Below the pieces are notes generated by a model. That model saw only the letters and a list, made by a program, of their open reading frames with translations, made no database searches and had not been told where the DNA came from. Shown piece by piece: positions 1 through 10,227 of a stretch of 33,943 bases of DNA (position 1 is its first letter; every line of letters begins with the position of its first letter). Where the stretch lies: NCBI GenBank assembly GCA_024742935.1, contig JANSXN010000021.1, positions 1-33,943 of the forward strand, read 5' to 3'. Source of the DNA: Flavobacteriaceae bacterium. Its GTDB lineage: Bacteria; Bacteroidota; Bacteroidia; Flavobacteriales; Flavobacteriaceae. Position numbers and translations under genes: made by a program.

Positions 1-1571
1 AAACAACAGAACCTTTACTCGGATCTAAATCCTGGAACCAGGCTCTACACGATGGTGTTTTTGAAAGCAATGCGGATGTAGCTGATGAAAATGCATCAGT
101 TTCCGGAACTATGGTAAGTGCTTCTTCTGAAGGTGCCTTGTCAAATTCTTCCTTATCTGAAGGTGATTTTGACTTGATTTTCTATACCAAAACGAATATG
201 GGTGATGGTCAAAATGCCAACAACCCGTGGTTGCAAGAATTTCCCGATCCTATTTCAAGAGTTTCCTGGGATAACTATATGACGATTTCTGCTGCAGATG
301 CAGAAGCAATTGGACTAAAAAACTGGCATGTGGCAACAGGAGCTCTCAACGGAAGCTATGTTAACATTACTGCCAATGGCCAAACTTTAGAAAATGTTCC
401 AGTGATTATTCAGCCGGGACAAGCTAGAGGAACTGTGGGACTTTCGTTTGGTTTTGGAAAAACACACAACATTCAAAAGGAAATGCAAGTGGGAGTAAAT
501 GCCTACTCATTATATAACAACTTTAATGGTGTACAACGTGTATCACTTGAAAAAGCAAGTGGCGAACACGAGTTTGCTTGTGTTCAGTTGCACAACACAA
601 TGATGGGTAGAGACATCATTAGAGAAACCACTCTTGAGGTATTCAACACAGTTGATTATAAAAAATGGAATCCGATGCCAATGGTGGCATTAAATCATAT
701 TAATACGCCCGTTGACTCTCCGGAAGTTGATTTATGGGAAGCATTTGATCGTTCTATTGGTCATCACTTTAAGCTCTCTATCGATTTAAACGCCTGTACA
801 GGTTGTGGTGCTTGTGTAATAGCTTGTCACGCCGAAAACAATGTTCCGGTAGTTGGTAAAACCGAAGTGAGACGCAGCAGGGATATGCACTGGTTGCGTA
901 TTGATAGATATTATTCATCAGAAGATACAATCCTTGATGATGCCGATAAGAAAAATGCGATTTCAGGCTTGGGTGAATCTTTAAGTCAGTTTGGCGAACT
1001 TGAAAATCCTTCTGAAAATCCACAGGTTGCTTTTCAACCTGTAATGTGTCAACACTGTAATCATGCTCCTTGTGAGACGGTTTGTCCGGTAGCAGCAACA
1101 TCACATGGTCGTCAAGGTCAAAATCAAATGGCTTATAACCGTTGTGTGGGTACTAGATACTGTGCAAACAACTGTCCATACAAAGTGCGCCGTTTCAACT
1201 GGTTCTTATACAGCCAAAATGATGAGTTTGACTACCACATGAACAACGATTTAGGAAGAATGGTTGTCAATCCTGATGTAACAGTGCGTTCCAGAGGTGT
1301 GATGGAAAAATGTTCATTCTGCATCCAAAAAACACAATTAACCATTTTGGAAGCCAAGAAAGACGGAAGACAAATTAAGGATGGAGAATTCCAAACCGCT
1401 TGTTCGGCAGCTTGTGATAGTGGAGCTATGGTTTTTGGTGATGTGAATGATGAGGAGTCACTCATTGCCGAGAAATATAATGACAAAAGAAGATACCACT
1501 TGATTGAGTACTTAGGTACAAAACCCAATGTGATGTATCAAGTGAAAGTAAGAAATACAGAAGAAGTATAA
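1..1571 (+). CDS. actB: Alternative complex III iron-sulfur/molybdopterin-like subunit ActB, 5' truncated
   Basis: The reading frame is already open at base 3 and the start codon lies outside the window; 522 residues are visible. The first ~230 look like the end of a molybdopterin-oxidoreductase-like domain (dinucleotide-binding part, with PGQARGTVGLSFGFG). The rest is a HybA/NrfC-type ferredoxin domain. Cysteine groups, in order, are CTGCGACVIAC, CQHCNHAPCETVC, CVGTRYCANNC, CSFC and CSAAC. These 15 cluster cysteines fit three [4Fe-4S] plus one [3Fe-4S], as known for ACIII. The family role is electron transfer within the quinol:electron-acceptor oxidoreductase on the periplasmic side of the inner membrane. 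actC follows 23 bases downstream, and the operon order actB-C-D-E-F supports the call. No oddity is visible in the part present. Confidence 0.95.
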   Translation, partial: TTEPLLGSKSWNQALHDGVFESNADVADENASVSGTMVSASSEGALSNSSLSEGDFDLIFYTKTNMGDGQNANNPWLQEFPDPISRVSWDNYMTISAADAEAIGLKNWHVATGALNGSYVNITANGQTLENVPVIIQPGQARGTVGLSFGFGKTHNIQKEMQVGVNAYSLYNNFNGVQRVSLEKASGEHEFACVQLHNTMMGRDIIRETTLEVFNTVDYKKWNPMPMVALNHINTPVDSPEVDLWEAFDRSIGHHFKLSIDLNACTGCGACVIACHAENNVPVVGKTEVRRSRDMHWLRIDRYYSSEDTILDDADKKNAISGLGESLSQFGELENPSENPQVAFQPVMCQHCNHAPCETVCPVAATSHGRQGQNQMAYNRCVGTRYCANNCPYKVRRFNWFLYSQNDEFDYHMNNDLGRMVVNPDVTVRSRGVMEKCSFCIQKTQLTILEAKKDGRQIKDGEFQTACSAACDSGAMVFGDVNDEESLIAEKYNDKRRYHLIEYLGTKPNVMYQVKVRNTEEV

Positions 1572-1594
1572 TTTAGAAACATTTAATAAAGGAT

Positions 1595-3034
1595 ATGTCT
1601 CATTACGAAGCACCTATAAGAAGGCCATTAGTTTTAGGAGAAAAAACCTATCACGATGTTACTGTTGATGTAGCAAGACCCGTTGAAGGTAGAGCTAATA
1701 AATCTTGGTGGATAGTTTTTTCTATCGCCTTAGTCGCATTCCTTTGGGGGGTGGGCTGTATCGTCTATACCATTTCAACAGGAATTGGAGTTTGGGGTTT
1801 AAATAAAACCGTGGGCTGGGCGTGGGATATTACAAACTTTGTATGGTGGGTAGGTATCGGTCACGCCGGAACATTGATTTCTGCGGTGCTTTTACTCTTT
1901 CGCCAAAAATGGAGGATGGCTATTAACCGCTCAGCAGAAGCGATGACCATTTTCTCTGTAATGCAGGCGGGTTTGTTCCCGTTAATCCACATGGGTCGCC
2001 CCTGGTTGGCTTATTGGGTGGTACCCATTCCAAACCAGTTTGGTTCTTTATGGGTAAACTTTAACTCACCACTACTCTGGGACGTGTTTGCAATTTCTAC
2101 TTATTTATCTGTATCACTTGTTTTCTGGTGGACAGGATTATTGCCCGATTTTGCAATGATTAGAGACAGAGCCATTACACCCTTTACAAAACGAATTTAC
2201 AGTATTATTTCTTTTGGATGGAGTGGAAGAGCCAAAGACTGGCAACGCTTTGAAGAGGTTTCATTGGTTTTAGCCGGTTTAGCAACACCGCTTGTACTTT
2301 CAGTGCACACCATTGTATCTTTTGACTTTGCTACTTCGGTGATACCGGGATGGCACACCACGATTTTCCCTCCATATTTTGTTGCCGGAGCGGTATTTTC
2401 CGGTTTTGCGATGGTAAACACGCTTCTCATTATCATGAGAAAGGTTTCAAATCTGGAAGATTATATCACTATTCAGCATATTGAATTGATGAACATCGTT
2501 ATTATGATTACGGGTTCCATTGTGGGGGTCGCTTATATTACGGAATTATTCATCGCTTGGTATTCAGGGGTGGAATATGAACAATATGCCTTTTTAAACA
2601 GAGCAACAGGACCTTATTGGTGGGCATACTGGGCAATGATGACGTGTAATGTGTTTTCACCACAGTTTATGTGGTTTAAAAAACTGCGTACCAGTATCAT
2701 GTTCTCGTTTATCATCTCTATTGTTGTAAACATTGGAATGTGGTTTGAACGTTTTGTTATTATTGTAACATCACTTCACAGAGATTACTTGCCTTCATCA
2801 TGGACGATGTTCTCGCCCACATTTGTTGATATAGGAATATTTATTGGCACGATAGGTTTCTTCTTTGTACTCTTTTTATTGTATTCAAGAAGTTTCCCTG
2901 TAATCGCTCAGGCGGAAGTAAAATCAATTTTAAAATCTTCCGGGGCAACGTATAAAAATTTGAGAGCAAAACATGGGGATGATGTTGATCATTCTACTGT
3001 AATTGTTAAAGACAACACTAAAAACAAAGAATAG
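1595..3034 (+). CDS. actC: Alternative complex III integral membrane subunit ActC (NrfD/PsrC family)
   Basis: A 479-residue, Trp-rich polytopic membrane protein with about ten hydrophobic segments between residues ~38 and ~435, the usual size and shape for NrfD/PsrC-type subunits. In ACIII this subunit anchors the ferredoxin subunit ActB and contributes a quinol-oxidation site. The N-terminal ~35 residues and the C-terminal ~35 residues (Lys/Asp rich) are hydrophilic. The ATG at 1595 follows actB by 23 bases, and actD begins two bases after the stop, so translation is probably coupled. It is homologous to ActF later in the operon, which has the same general fold. The family call is firm; the assignment as ActC rather than ActF rests on its position next to actB. 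Confidence 0.95.
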   Translation: MSHYEAPIRRPLVLGEKTYHDVTVDVARPVEGRANKSWWIVFSIALVAFLWGVGCIVYTISTGIGVWGLNKTVGWAWDITNFVWWVGIGHAGTLISAVLLLFRQKWRMAINRSAEAMTIFSVMQAGLFPLIHMGRPWLAYWVVPIPNQFGSLWVNFNSPLLWDVFAISTYLSVSLVFWWTGLLPDFAMIRDRAITPFTKRIYSIISFGWSGRAKDWQRFEEVSLVLAGLATPLVLSVHTIVSFDFATSVIPGWHTTIFPPYFVAGAVFSGFAMVNTLLIIMRKVSNLEDYITIQHIELMNIVIMITGSIVGVAYITELFIAWYSGVEYEQYAFLNRATGPYWWAYWAMMTCNVFSPQFMWFKKLRTSIMFSFIISIVVNIGMWFERFVIIVTSLHRDYLPSSWTMFSPTFVDIGIFIGTIGFFFVLFLLYSRSFPVIAQAEVKSILKSSGATYKNLRAKHGDDVDHSTVIVKDNTKNKE

Positions 3035-3036
3035 CC

Positions 3037-3567
3037 ATGGCATCAAAAGTTATTCACGCACTATATACAGACGATGATGTGCTTATGCAAGCGGTAAAGG
3101 ATACTCGAAAGGCACACTACCACATCGGTGAAATATATACTCCTTTTCCGGTTCACGGGCTCGATAAGGCCATGGGACTTGCGCCCACCCGTCTTGCAAT
3201 TACCTCTTTTATGTATGGTGTTGTGGGTCTTGCCGTTTCAATCGTGATGATGAATTATATTATGATTGAAGATTGGCCTCAGGACATTGGAGGAAAACCC
3301 AGTTTTAGTTATATTCAAAACATGCCGGCATTTGTACCTGTAATGTTTGAATTAACGGTGTTTTTTGCGGCTCACTTAATGGTGATCACCTTCTATTTAA
3401 GAAGTAAACTTTGGCCATTTAAACAAGCAGAAAACCCCGATGTAAGAACCACAGATGACCACTTTTTAATGGAAATCGATGTAGAAAATCACTCTGTTGA
3501 AGAACTTTCAAAATTTCTTCAAGACACAGGAGCCGTAGAAGTTAATTTAGTAGATAAGCAAGAATAA
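3037..3567 (+). CDS. actD: Alternative complex III subunit ActD (DUF3341)
   Basis: A 176-residue protein with a soluble N-terminal part, which includes the typical DUF3341 segment around IYTPFPVHGLDKAMGL (residues ~34-49). Two transmembrane helices follow, at about residues 57-80 and 99-121, then a soluble acidic tail. ActD is a non-redox membrane subunit that packs against ActC/ActF in ACIII. The start ATG lies two bases after the actC stop and the stop lies five bases before actE, which places it inside the act operon. Length and topology match the family. No cofactor motif is visible, as expected. Confidence 0.93.
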   Translation: MASKVIHALYTDDDVLMQAVKDTRKAHYHIGEIYTPFPVHGLDKAMGLAPTRLAITSFMYGVVGLAVSIVMMNYIMIEDWPQDIGGKPSFSYIQNMPAFVPVMFELTVFFAAHLMVITFYLRSKLWPFKQAENPDVRTTDDHFLMEIDVENHSVEELSKFLQDTGAVEVNLVDKQE

Positions 3568-3572
3568 TTCCT

Positions 3573-4214
3573 ATGAAAAACATAGTTTATATATTCGTTT
3601 TTTCAATTTTTTTGAGTTTGACATCCTGTTCAGACAACAGGAGTCCAAACTACCAGTTTATGCCAAATATGTATGAATCTGTTGGCTATGAGGCATACAG
3701 TGAAGGGGAACTGTTTTTGAATGGACAGTCATCCAGATTGCCTGCGCAAGGTTCTGTGCCAAGAGGGCATACACCTTATGATTTTGAGGATACTAACGAA
3801 GACAGGGAACGGGCCAAAGCCGAATTAAAGAACCCACTTCCTGTAACTGAAGAAAATTTGGCTGCCGGCAAAGAGCTATATGGATATTTTTGTGCCGTAT
3901 GTCACGGAGATAAAGGAGATGGCAAGGGAATTTTAGCACAAAGAGAAAAGTTTTTGGGAATTCCAAGTTATGCAGATCCCGGAAGAGTTATCAATGAAGG
4001 AGGAATTTATCATGTTCAAATGTATGGACTCAATGCTATGGGTGCATTTACACCTCAAACAACTCCTGAAGAGCGCTGGCAAATAACCATGCACGTTCTA
4101 AATCTCAAGGCTGAACTTGAAGGAACACAAAAGCTGGTTCCGGTTTCTGAAGCTGAAGCAGCTACTGCGCAAGAAGAGGTAACCGCTTCAGAAAATGAAC
4201 AAATAGAAGAATAA
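3573..4214 (+). CDS. actE: Alternative complex III monoheme cytochrome c lipoprotein ActE
   Basis: 213 residues. The N-terminus is a lipoprotein signal with lipobox LTSC (Cys19), so the mature protein should be membrane-anchored in the periplasm. One heme c attachment site, CAVCH, is present at about residues 107-111. NAMGAF, about 48 residues downstream, offers a likely axial Met. This is a class I monoheme cytochrome domain. In ACIII it passes electrons from the iron-sulfur/multiheme subunits towards the oxidase. The last ~30 residues are acidic and Ala/Glu rich (EAEAATAQEEVT), a disordered extension beyond the heme domain. It lies between actD and actF, which fixes its identity better than sequence alone. 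Confidence 0.94.
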   Translation: MKNIVYIFVFSIFLSLTSCSDNRSPNYQFMPNMYESVGYEAYSEGELFLNGQSSRLPAQGSVPRGHTPYDFEDTNEDRERAKAELKNPLPVTEENLAAGKELYGYFCAVCHGDKGDGKGILAQREKFLGIPSYADPGRVINEGGIYHVQMYGLNAMGAFTPQTTPEERWQITMHVLNLKAELEGTQKLVPVSEAEAATAQEEVTASENEQIEE

Positions 4215-4242
4215 CAGTACAATTAAAGACATAGTTAAAGAT

Positions 4243-5547
4243 ATGTACACGCTACCTAACAAATTAAAACTTTTTGCAATCATCTTTATGGTCGTTGGTG
4301 CCCTTGGAATGGTTGTTGGTTTAATGAATGCACCCGGTTCAAAAGAAGAGGTGAAAGAAATGCTGGCAAATCAAGAAGCACACCATGGGGATTCTTCAGC
4401 TCACGCAGAGGATGTTCACCATGATGAAGAGCATGTGTACCACCTTTATCACCAATTGCAGAACAGACCTTGGTCTGCAATTTATGTTGCTGCATTTTTC
4501 TTTTTTATGATAGCTTTGGGAGCACTTGCCTTTTATGCTATTCAACATGTTTCACAAGCCGGTTGGTCTCCTGTGTTGTTTCGAGTCATGGAAGGAATAA
4601 CGGGTTATTTATTACCCGGTTCAATCATTATGTTTTTATTGCTAGCATTGTCTGTATTTGGAATAAACCATATCTTTCACTGGATGGATCCTGAACTTTT
4701 TAATCCCGAAAGTGAAAAGTATGACTACCTCGTAGCCGGAAAAGCAGCCTGGTTAAATACCCCGGGATTTTTAATAAGAGCCGCTATCTATTTAGCCGGA
4801 TGGAATCTTTACAGATATTTCTCAAGAAAATATACTTTAAAACAAGATGAAGTGGGCGGAACCCACTGGTTTAAAAAGAATATTAAAATTTCAGCGGCTT
4901 TCTTAGTATTCTTTATCGTAACAGAATCAATGATGTCTTGGGACTGGATAATGGGCTTTGACCCACACTGGTTCAGTACGTTATTTGGCTGGTATGTACT
5001 AGCCGGTATGCTTGTTTCTGCAATTACCGTGATTGCAATGGTTACAGTATTTTTAAAATCACAGGGATATTTAGAATATGTAAACAACAGTCATATACAT
5101 GATTTAGCAAAATTTATGTTTGGATTTAGTATCTTCTGGACTTACTTGTGGTTTTCACAGTTTATGTTGATTTGGTATGCAAATATCCCCGAAGAGGTCA
5201 CTTATTTTGTATCTCGAATAGAAGACTATAACCTGCTTTTCTTTGGAATGGTAGCGCTTAATTTTGTTTTCCCATTATTACTCTTAATGAATAGTGACTT
5301 TAAACGCGTAAACTGGTTGGTGATCGGCACAGGAATTATTATCCTTGTGGGACACTATATTGATGTATATGTAATGGTAATGCCCGGAACCGTTGGAGCT
5401 TCCTGGTACATTGGGATTCCTGAAATTGGAGCGATGCTATTCTTTTTTGGCTTGTTTACTTATATCGTTTTCAGTAGCCTTACAAAAGCACCATTGCTTG
5501 CTAAAGGAAGCCCCTTTTTGGAAGAAAGCAAACATTTTCATTATTAA
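4243..5547 (+). CDS. actF: Alternative complex III membrane subunit ActF
   Basis: 434 residues with about ten hydrophobic helices. TM1 is at residues ~8-28. A strongly His/Glu-rich hydrophilic loop follows (residues ~35-68, with many HH and HxEH pairs), and the remaining helices run from ~74 to the end. The protein belongs to the same NrfD-like superfamily as ActC and is a membrane subunit of the quinol:cytochrome c/oxygen oxidoreductase complex. The His-rich loop could bind metal, but that is only inference. The start ATG at 4243 is 28 bases after actE. The oxidase subunit II gene follows 28 bases after the stop, so ACIII and the terminal oxidase are probably co-transcribed. Confidence 0.93.
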   Translation: MYTLPNKLKLFAIIFMVVGALGMVVGLMNAPGSKEEVKEMLANQEAHHGDSSAHAEDVHHDEEHVYHLYHQLQNRPWSAIYVAAFFFFMIALGALAFYAIQHVSQAGWSPVLFRVMEGITGYLLPGSIIMFLLLALSVFGINHIFHWMDPELFNPESEKYDYLVAGKAAWLNTPGFLIRAAIYLAGWNLYRYFSRKYTLKQDEVGGTHWFKKNIKISAAFLVFFIVTESMMSWDWIMGFDPHWFSTLFGWYVLAGMLVSAITVIAMVTVFLKSQGYLEYVNNSHIHDLAKFMFGFSIFWTYLWFSQFMLIWYANIPEEVTYFVSRIEDYNLLFFGMVALNFVFPLLLLMNSDFKRVNWLVIGTGIIILVGHYIDVYVMVMPGTVGASWYIGIPEIGAMLFFFGLFTYIVFSSLTKAPLLAKGSPFLEESKHFHY

Positions 5548-5575
5548 TTTAGAACTGTAAAGAACCCGAATAAAA

Positions 5576-6637
5576 ATGACAGGATTTTTAATAATAGCCG
5601 TTTTAGTACTTTTTGCTGTAGCAGTTTGGCAGATGAAAGGTATTTTTCAATTGTCTCAAATCAAAAAAGGTGATGATTCACAAGTAGCAAATGACAAAGA
5701 CAATCGTTTCAACGGCAAGTTGATGCTTTGGTTTTTAGTTTTTTTCTATGTGTTTTTAATTTATGGATTCTGGGAATGGACACGTGTTCTTTTACCCGAA
5801 GCCGCTTCTGAGCATGGAAAGGACATTGACTTATTGATGCTTATCTCCATGGTAATCATCATGTTTGTTTTGGTTATCACACAATTTTTACTCCACTATT
5901 TTGCATTTAAATACCACGGTAAAAAAGATCAAAAAGCCGTCTTTTTTGCAGATAATGACAAATTGGAATTTATCTGGACGATTATTCCTGTTATTGTACT
6001 AGCAGCACTAATTATCTATGGACTTTTCACTTGGACAGACATTATGAATGTCACAGAGGATGAAGATACACTTGTTGTTGAACTCTACGCAAAACAATTT
6101 ACGTGGGAAGCACGCTACTCCGGTGAGGATAATACCCTTGGAGAAGCTAATGTTCGATTCGTTGAGGGGATCAATACTATAGGTATAGATGCATCAGATC
6201 CAAACAGTATGGATGATGTAGTAACAAGAGAATTGCGACTCCCAGTGGGTAGAAAGGTGCTTTTCAAGATGCGTTCTCAGGACGTCTTGCACTCAGCTTA
6301 TATGCCTCACTTTAGAGCTCAAATGAACACGGTGCCCGGAATGATTACTCAGTTTGCTTTTACGCCAACAATCACCACAGCTGAAATGCGTCAAAACCCT
6401 GAAATAATCGCAAAAGTTGAAAATATCAATCAACTAAGAAATGATAAAAATGTGGAGCTAGCCGCAAGAGGTGAAGAAACTTTAGATCCTTATGAATTTG
6501 ATTACTTATTGCTATGTAACAAGATTTGTGGTGCATCACATTACAATATGCAAATGAATATTATTGTAGTCTCTCAAGAAGAATTTGATACCTGGATGGC
6601 AGAGCAAACAACTTTTGGAGAAACACTAAACCCCTAA
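5576..6637 (+). CDS. ctaC: Cytochrome c oxidase subunit II (CuA)
   Basis: 353 residues. Four hydrophobic segments are visible (about 3-20, 48-66, 85-109, 131-152); the last two are the standard subunit II hairpin and the first two are extra. The cupredoxin domain then carries the CuA ligands: His239 (DVLHS), Cys314 and Cys318 (CNKICG), His322 and Met325. It accepts electrons from cytochrome c or ActE and passes them to heme a in subunit I. No fused cytochrome c domain is present at the C-terminus, so the electron donor must be separate, probably ActE. In the usual CxExC motif the Glu position is Lys316 here. The gene sits 23 bases upstream of ctaD in the same operon. Confidence 0.95.
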   Translation: MTGFLIIAVLVLFAVAVWQMKGIFQLSQIKKGDDSQVANDKDNRFNGKLMLWFLVFFYVFLIYGFWEWTRVLLPEAASEHGKDIDLLMLISMVIIMFVLVITQFLLHYFAFKYHGKKDQKAVFFADNDKLEFIWTIIPVIVLAALIIYGLFTWTDIMNVTEDEDTLVVELYAKQFTWEARYSGEDNTLGEANVRFVEGINTIGIDASDPNSMDDVVTRELRLPVGRKVLFKMRSQDVLHSAYMPHFRAQMNTVPGMITQFAFTPTITTAEMRQNPEIIAKVENINQLRNDKNVELAARGEETLDPYEFDYLLLCNKICGASHYNMQMNIIVVSQEEFDTWMAEQTTFGETLNP

Positions 6638-6660
6638 TTTTAAAGAATACCATTTAAGAT

Positions 6661-8484
6661 ATGTCAACAGAAGCACACAACCATACAGCAGATCATCACG
6701 ACGATCACGGGCATCATCACAAAGATACATTCATTACGAAATACATTTTTAGTATTGACCATAAAATGATTTCCAAGCAATATCTTATTACAGGATTGTT
6801 TATGGGAATTATTGGAATTGCAATGTCTATCTTATTCCGTTTGCAACTTGCCTGGCCAGATAAACAGTTTACAGTTTATGAAATCTTTTTAGGAAAATGG
6901 GGAGCAGATGGAATTATGGATCCCAATGTATATCTCGCATTGGTTACTATACACGGTACCATAATGGTATTCTTTGTATTAACAGCCGGATTGAGCGGAA
7001 CCTTTAGTAACCTTTTGATTCCATTGCAAATAGGTGCTCGGGATATGGCTTCCGGATTTTTAAATATGGTTTCTTACTGGTTGTTTTTTCTTTCCAGTGT
7101 GATTATGATTATGTCGTTGTTTGTAGAAGCAGGACCTGCCGCCGCCGGATGGACTATTTATCCTCCACTCAGTGCATTGCCACAAGCGATGCCGGGCTCA
7201 GGAGCAGGAATGACGCTTTGGCTGGTTTCTATGGCAATATTCATTGCTTCCTCTCTTTTAGGTTCACTAAATTATATAGTTACGGTAATCAACTTACGAA
7301 CTAAAGGAATGTCTATGACCCGACTTCCATTAACCATCTGGGCATTTTTTGTGACTGCAATTATTGGTGTGGTTTCTTTCCCGGTTTTATTTTCAGCAGC
7401 GTTGATGTTGATAATGGATAGAAGTTTTGGCACTTCATTTTTCCTTTCAGATATTTATATTGCGGGTGAAGTATTACATAATCAAGGAGGATCACCGGTA
7501 TTGTTTGAACACTTGTTTTGGTTTTTAGGACACCCTGAAGTGTATATTGTTTTATTACCTGCACTGGGTATCACATCAGAAATTATAGCAACAAACTCCC
7601 GAAAACCCATTTTTGGTTACAGGGCGATGGTCGCTTCCATTTTAGCAATTGCCTTTTTATCTACGATTGTTTGGGGTCACCATATGTTTGTTTCAGGTAT
7701 GAATCCATTTCTTGGTTCAGTATTTACATTTACTACCTTATTGATTGCGATTCCTTCTGCTGTAAAAGCATTTAATTACATCACCACACTCTGGAAAGGG
7801 AATTTGCAGCTCAACCCTGCCATGTTGTTTTCCATTGGATTGGTCTCTACATTCATATCCGGTGGTCTCACAGGAATCATTCTGGGAGATAGTGCGTTGG
7901 ATATAAATGTTCACGACACCTATTTTGTGGTAGCTCACTTTCACCTGGTAATGGGTATTTCTGCACTCTATGGATTGTTTGCCGGAGTATATCACTGGTT
8001 CCCAAGGATGTTTGGCAGAATGATGAATAAAAACTTAGGCTATATTCACTTCTGGGTGACCGTCATTGGTGCTTACGGAATCTTCTTTCCCATGCACTTT
8101 ATAGGTATGGCAGGACTTCCAAGAAGGTATTATACCAATACAGCATTCCCTTATTTTGATGATCTTGCAAATATCAATGTGGTTATCACCATCTTTGCAA
8201 TTATAACCGCTGCGGTTCAACTTGTGTTTTTATATAATTTTATAGCTTCTATTTTCTACGGAAAAAAAGCGCCACAAAATCCGTGGAAATCAAATACATT
8301 AGAATGGACAGCTCCTGTAAAGCATATACACGGAAACTGGCCCGGAGCGATACCTCACGTTTACCGTTGGTCTTATGACTACAGTAAACTTAATAAAGCG
8401 GGTGATGATTATGTGATCGCTGGACAAGATTATGTACCACAAAACATACCACTTCAGGATAACGAAGAAGAAATGAGTCACTAA
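6661..8484 (+). CDS. ctaD: Cytochrome c oxidase subunit I (heme a / a3-CuB)
   Basis: 607 residues and about twelve helices. A His-rich N-terminal stretch (residues 6-20) precedes the first helix. Visible ligands are His98 (TIHGT, heme a), His291 with Tyr295 in GHPEVY (CuB and the cross-linked Tyr), His340 and His341 (GHHMF, CuB), and His426/His428 in AHFHLVMG (heme a3 and heme a). Asp128 and Asn135 match the D-channel entrance, and Glu293 is present, so this resembles an A-family oxidase that reduces O2 and pumps protons. By-eye alignment to the Paracoccus enzyme puts Asn385 where the K-channel Lys normally is. It is the last gene of the act-cta operon and ends 20 bases before a strong terminator. 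Subunits III and IV are not here but at 28332-30313. Confidence 0.96.
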   Translation: MSTEAHNHTADHHDDHGHHHKDTFITKYIFSIDHKMISKQYLITGLFMGIIGIAMSILFRLQLAWPDKQFTVYEIFLGKWGADGIMDPNVYLALVTIHGTIMVFFVLTAGLSGTFSNLLIPLQIGARDMASGFLNMVSYWLFFLSSVIMIMSLFVEAGPAAAGWTIYPPLSALPQAMPGSGAGMTLWLVSMAIFIASSLLGSLNYIVTVINLRTKGMSMTRLPLTIWAFFVTAIIGVVSFPVLFSAALMLIMDRSFGTSFFLSDIYIAGEVLHNQGGSPVLFEHLFWFLGHPEVYIVLLPALGITSEIIATNSRKPIFGYRAMVASILAIAFLSTIVWGHHMFVSGMNPFLGSVFTFTTLLIAIPSAVKAFNYITTLWKGNLQLNPAMLFSIGLVSTFISGGLTGIILGDSALDINVHDTYFVVAHFHLVMGISALYGLFAGVYHWFPRMFGRMMNKNLGYIHFWVTVIGAYGIFFPMHFIGMAGLPRRYYTNTAFPYFDDLANINVVITIFAIITAAVQLVFLYNFIASIFYGKKAPQNPWKSNTLEWTAPVKHIHGNWPGAIPHVYRWSYDYSKLNKAGDDYVIAGQDYVPQNIPLQDNEEEMSH

Positions 8485-8503
8485 AGCAAATGGCTCTATC
8501 TTT

Positions 8504-8540
8504 AAAAACCCCGCTTTTATTTCATAGAAGCGGGGTTTTT
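8504..8540. terminator. Bidirectional intrinsic terminator between ctaD and the GH109 gene
   Basis: An uninterrupted 13-bp stem: aaaaaccccgctt (8504-8516) pairs with aagcggggttttt (8528-8540) around an 11-base loop. The GC core is flanked by A5 on one side and T5 on the other, so it can stop RNA polymerase from both directions. It lies between two convergent genes (ctaD on +, GH109 on -), exactly where a shared terminator is expected. Confidence 0.93.
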
Positions 8541-8564
8541 ATATTAAATTGGTTTGGGTAGTTT

Positions 8565-9962
<1,398 letters not shown>

Positions 9963-10079
9963 TTAAGGGAATAAATTTATAAAAACAAAAGGATATTTAT
10001 AGCGAATGGGTCTTTTTGTTACCTAACTATTCCCTTGAGTTTACCTTTATGTTATATATGTTGTTTGAAGCATTTTTGA

Positions 10080-10112
10080 TTGTGGTAATTCAAAAAAGCG
10101 TTGTTACATTTG
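10080..10112 (+). promoter_or_regulatory. Bacteroidota-type promoter upstream of the 10154 hairpin
   Basis: Exact -7 element TAcaTTTG at 10105-10112, with a TTG at 10080-10082 acting as -33 element; the spacer is 22 bases, within the usual 17-23. Predicted transcription start is about 10117. The nearest gene, ruvB, starts ~125 bases downstream beyond a strong hairpin, so the product is either a ~75-nt RNA or a ruvB leader. Confidence 0.6.
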
Positions 10113-10153
10113 TAGTGTAAATGAGTTAAAAATCTTATTTTATTTTAATTAGC

Positions 10154-10188
10154 AAAGAAAACCACGTTTGGGGAAGCGTGGTTTCTTT
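10154..10188. terminator. Strong hairpin, terminator-like, between divergent genes
   Basis: The 5' arm aaagaaaaccacgttt (10154-10169) pairs with aagcgtggtttcttt (10174-10188), with one bulged A, one G-T pair and a four-base GGGG loop. The 3' arm ends in a T-rich run, so it could terminate transcription on +. On the minus strand it would also read out into a T-rich tail. It lies upstream of ruvB and downstream of a consensus promoter, a place where no protein-coding gene ends. The remainder of 9948-10240 is AT-rich and holds no other gene that I can support. Confidence 0.65.
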
Positions 10189-10227
10189 ATTTAAAAGATG
10201 CAATCTAAATACTCACTACAATTTCGT

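Noticed and set aside
778-1104. 108-residue open frame on the minus strand inside actB
   Set aside because: Covers the cysteine-cluster region of actB; its His/Tyr-rich sequence is the antisense of the ferredoxin motifs.
4243-4500. His-rich loop of ActF and His-rich N-terminus of CtaD (6676-6723) as metal-sensor domains
   Set aside because: Short low-complexity His stretches in membrane proteins are common and no partner domain is visible; reported only as sequence features.
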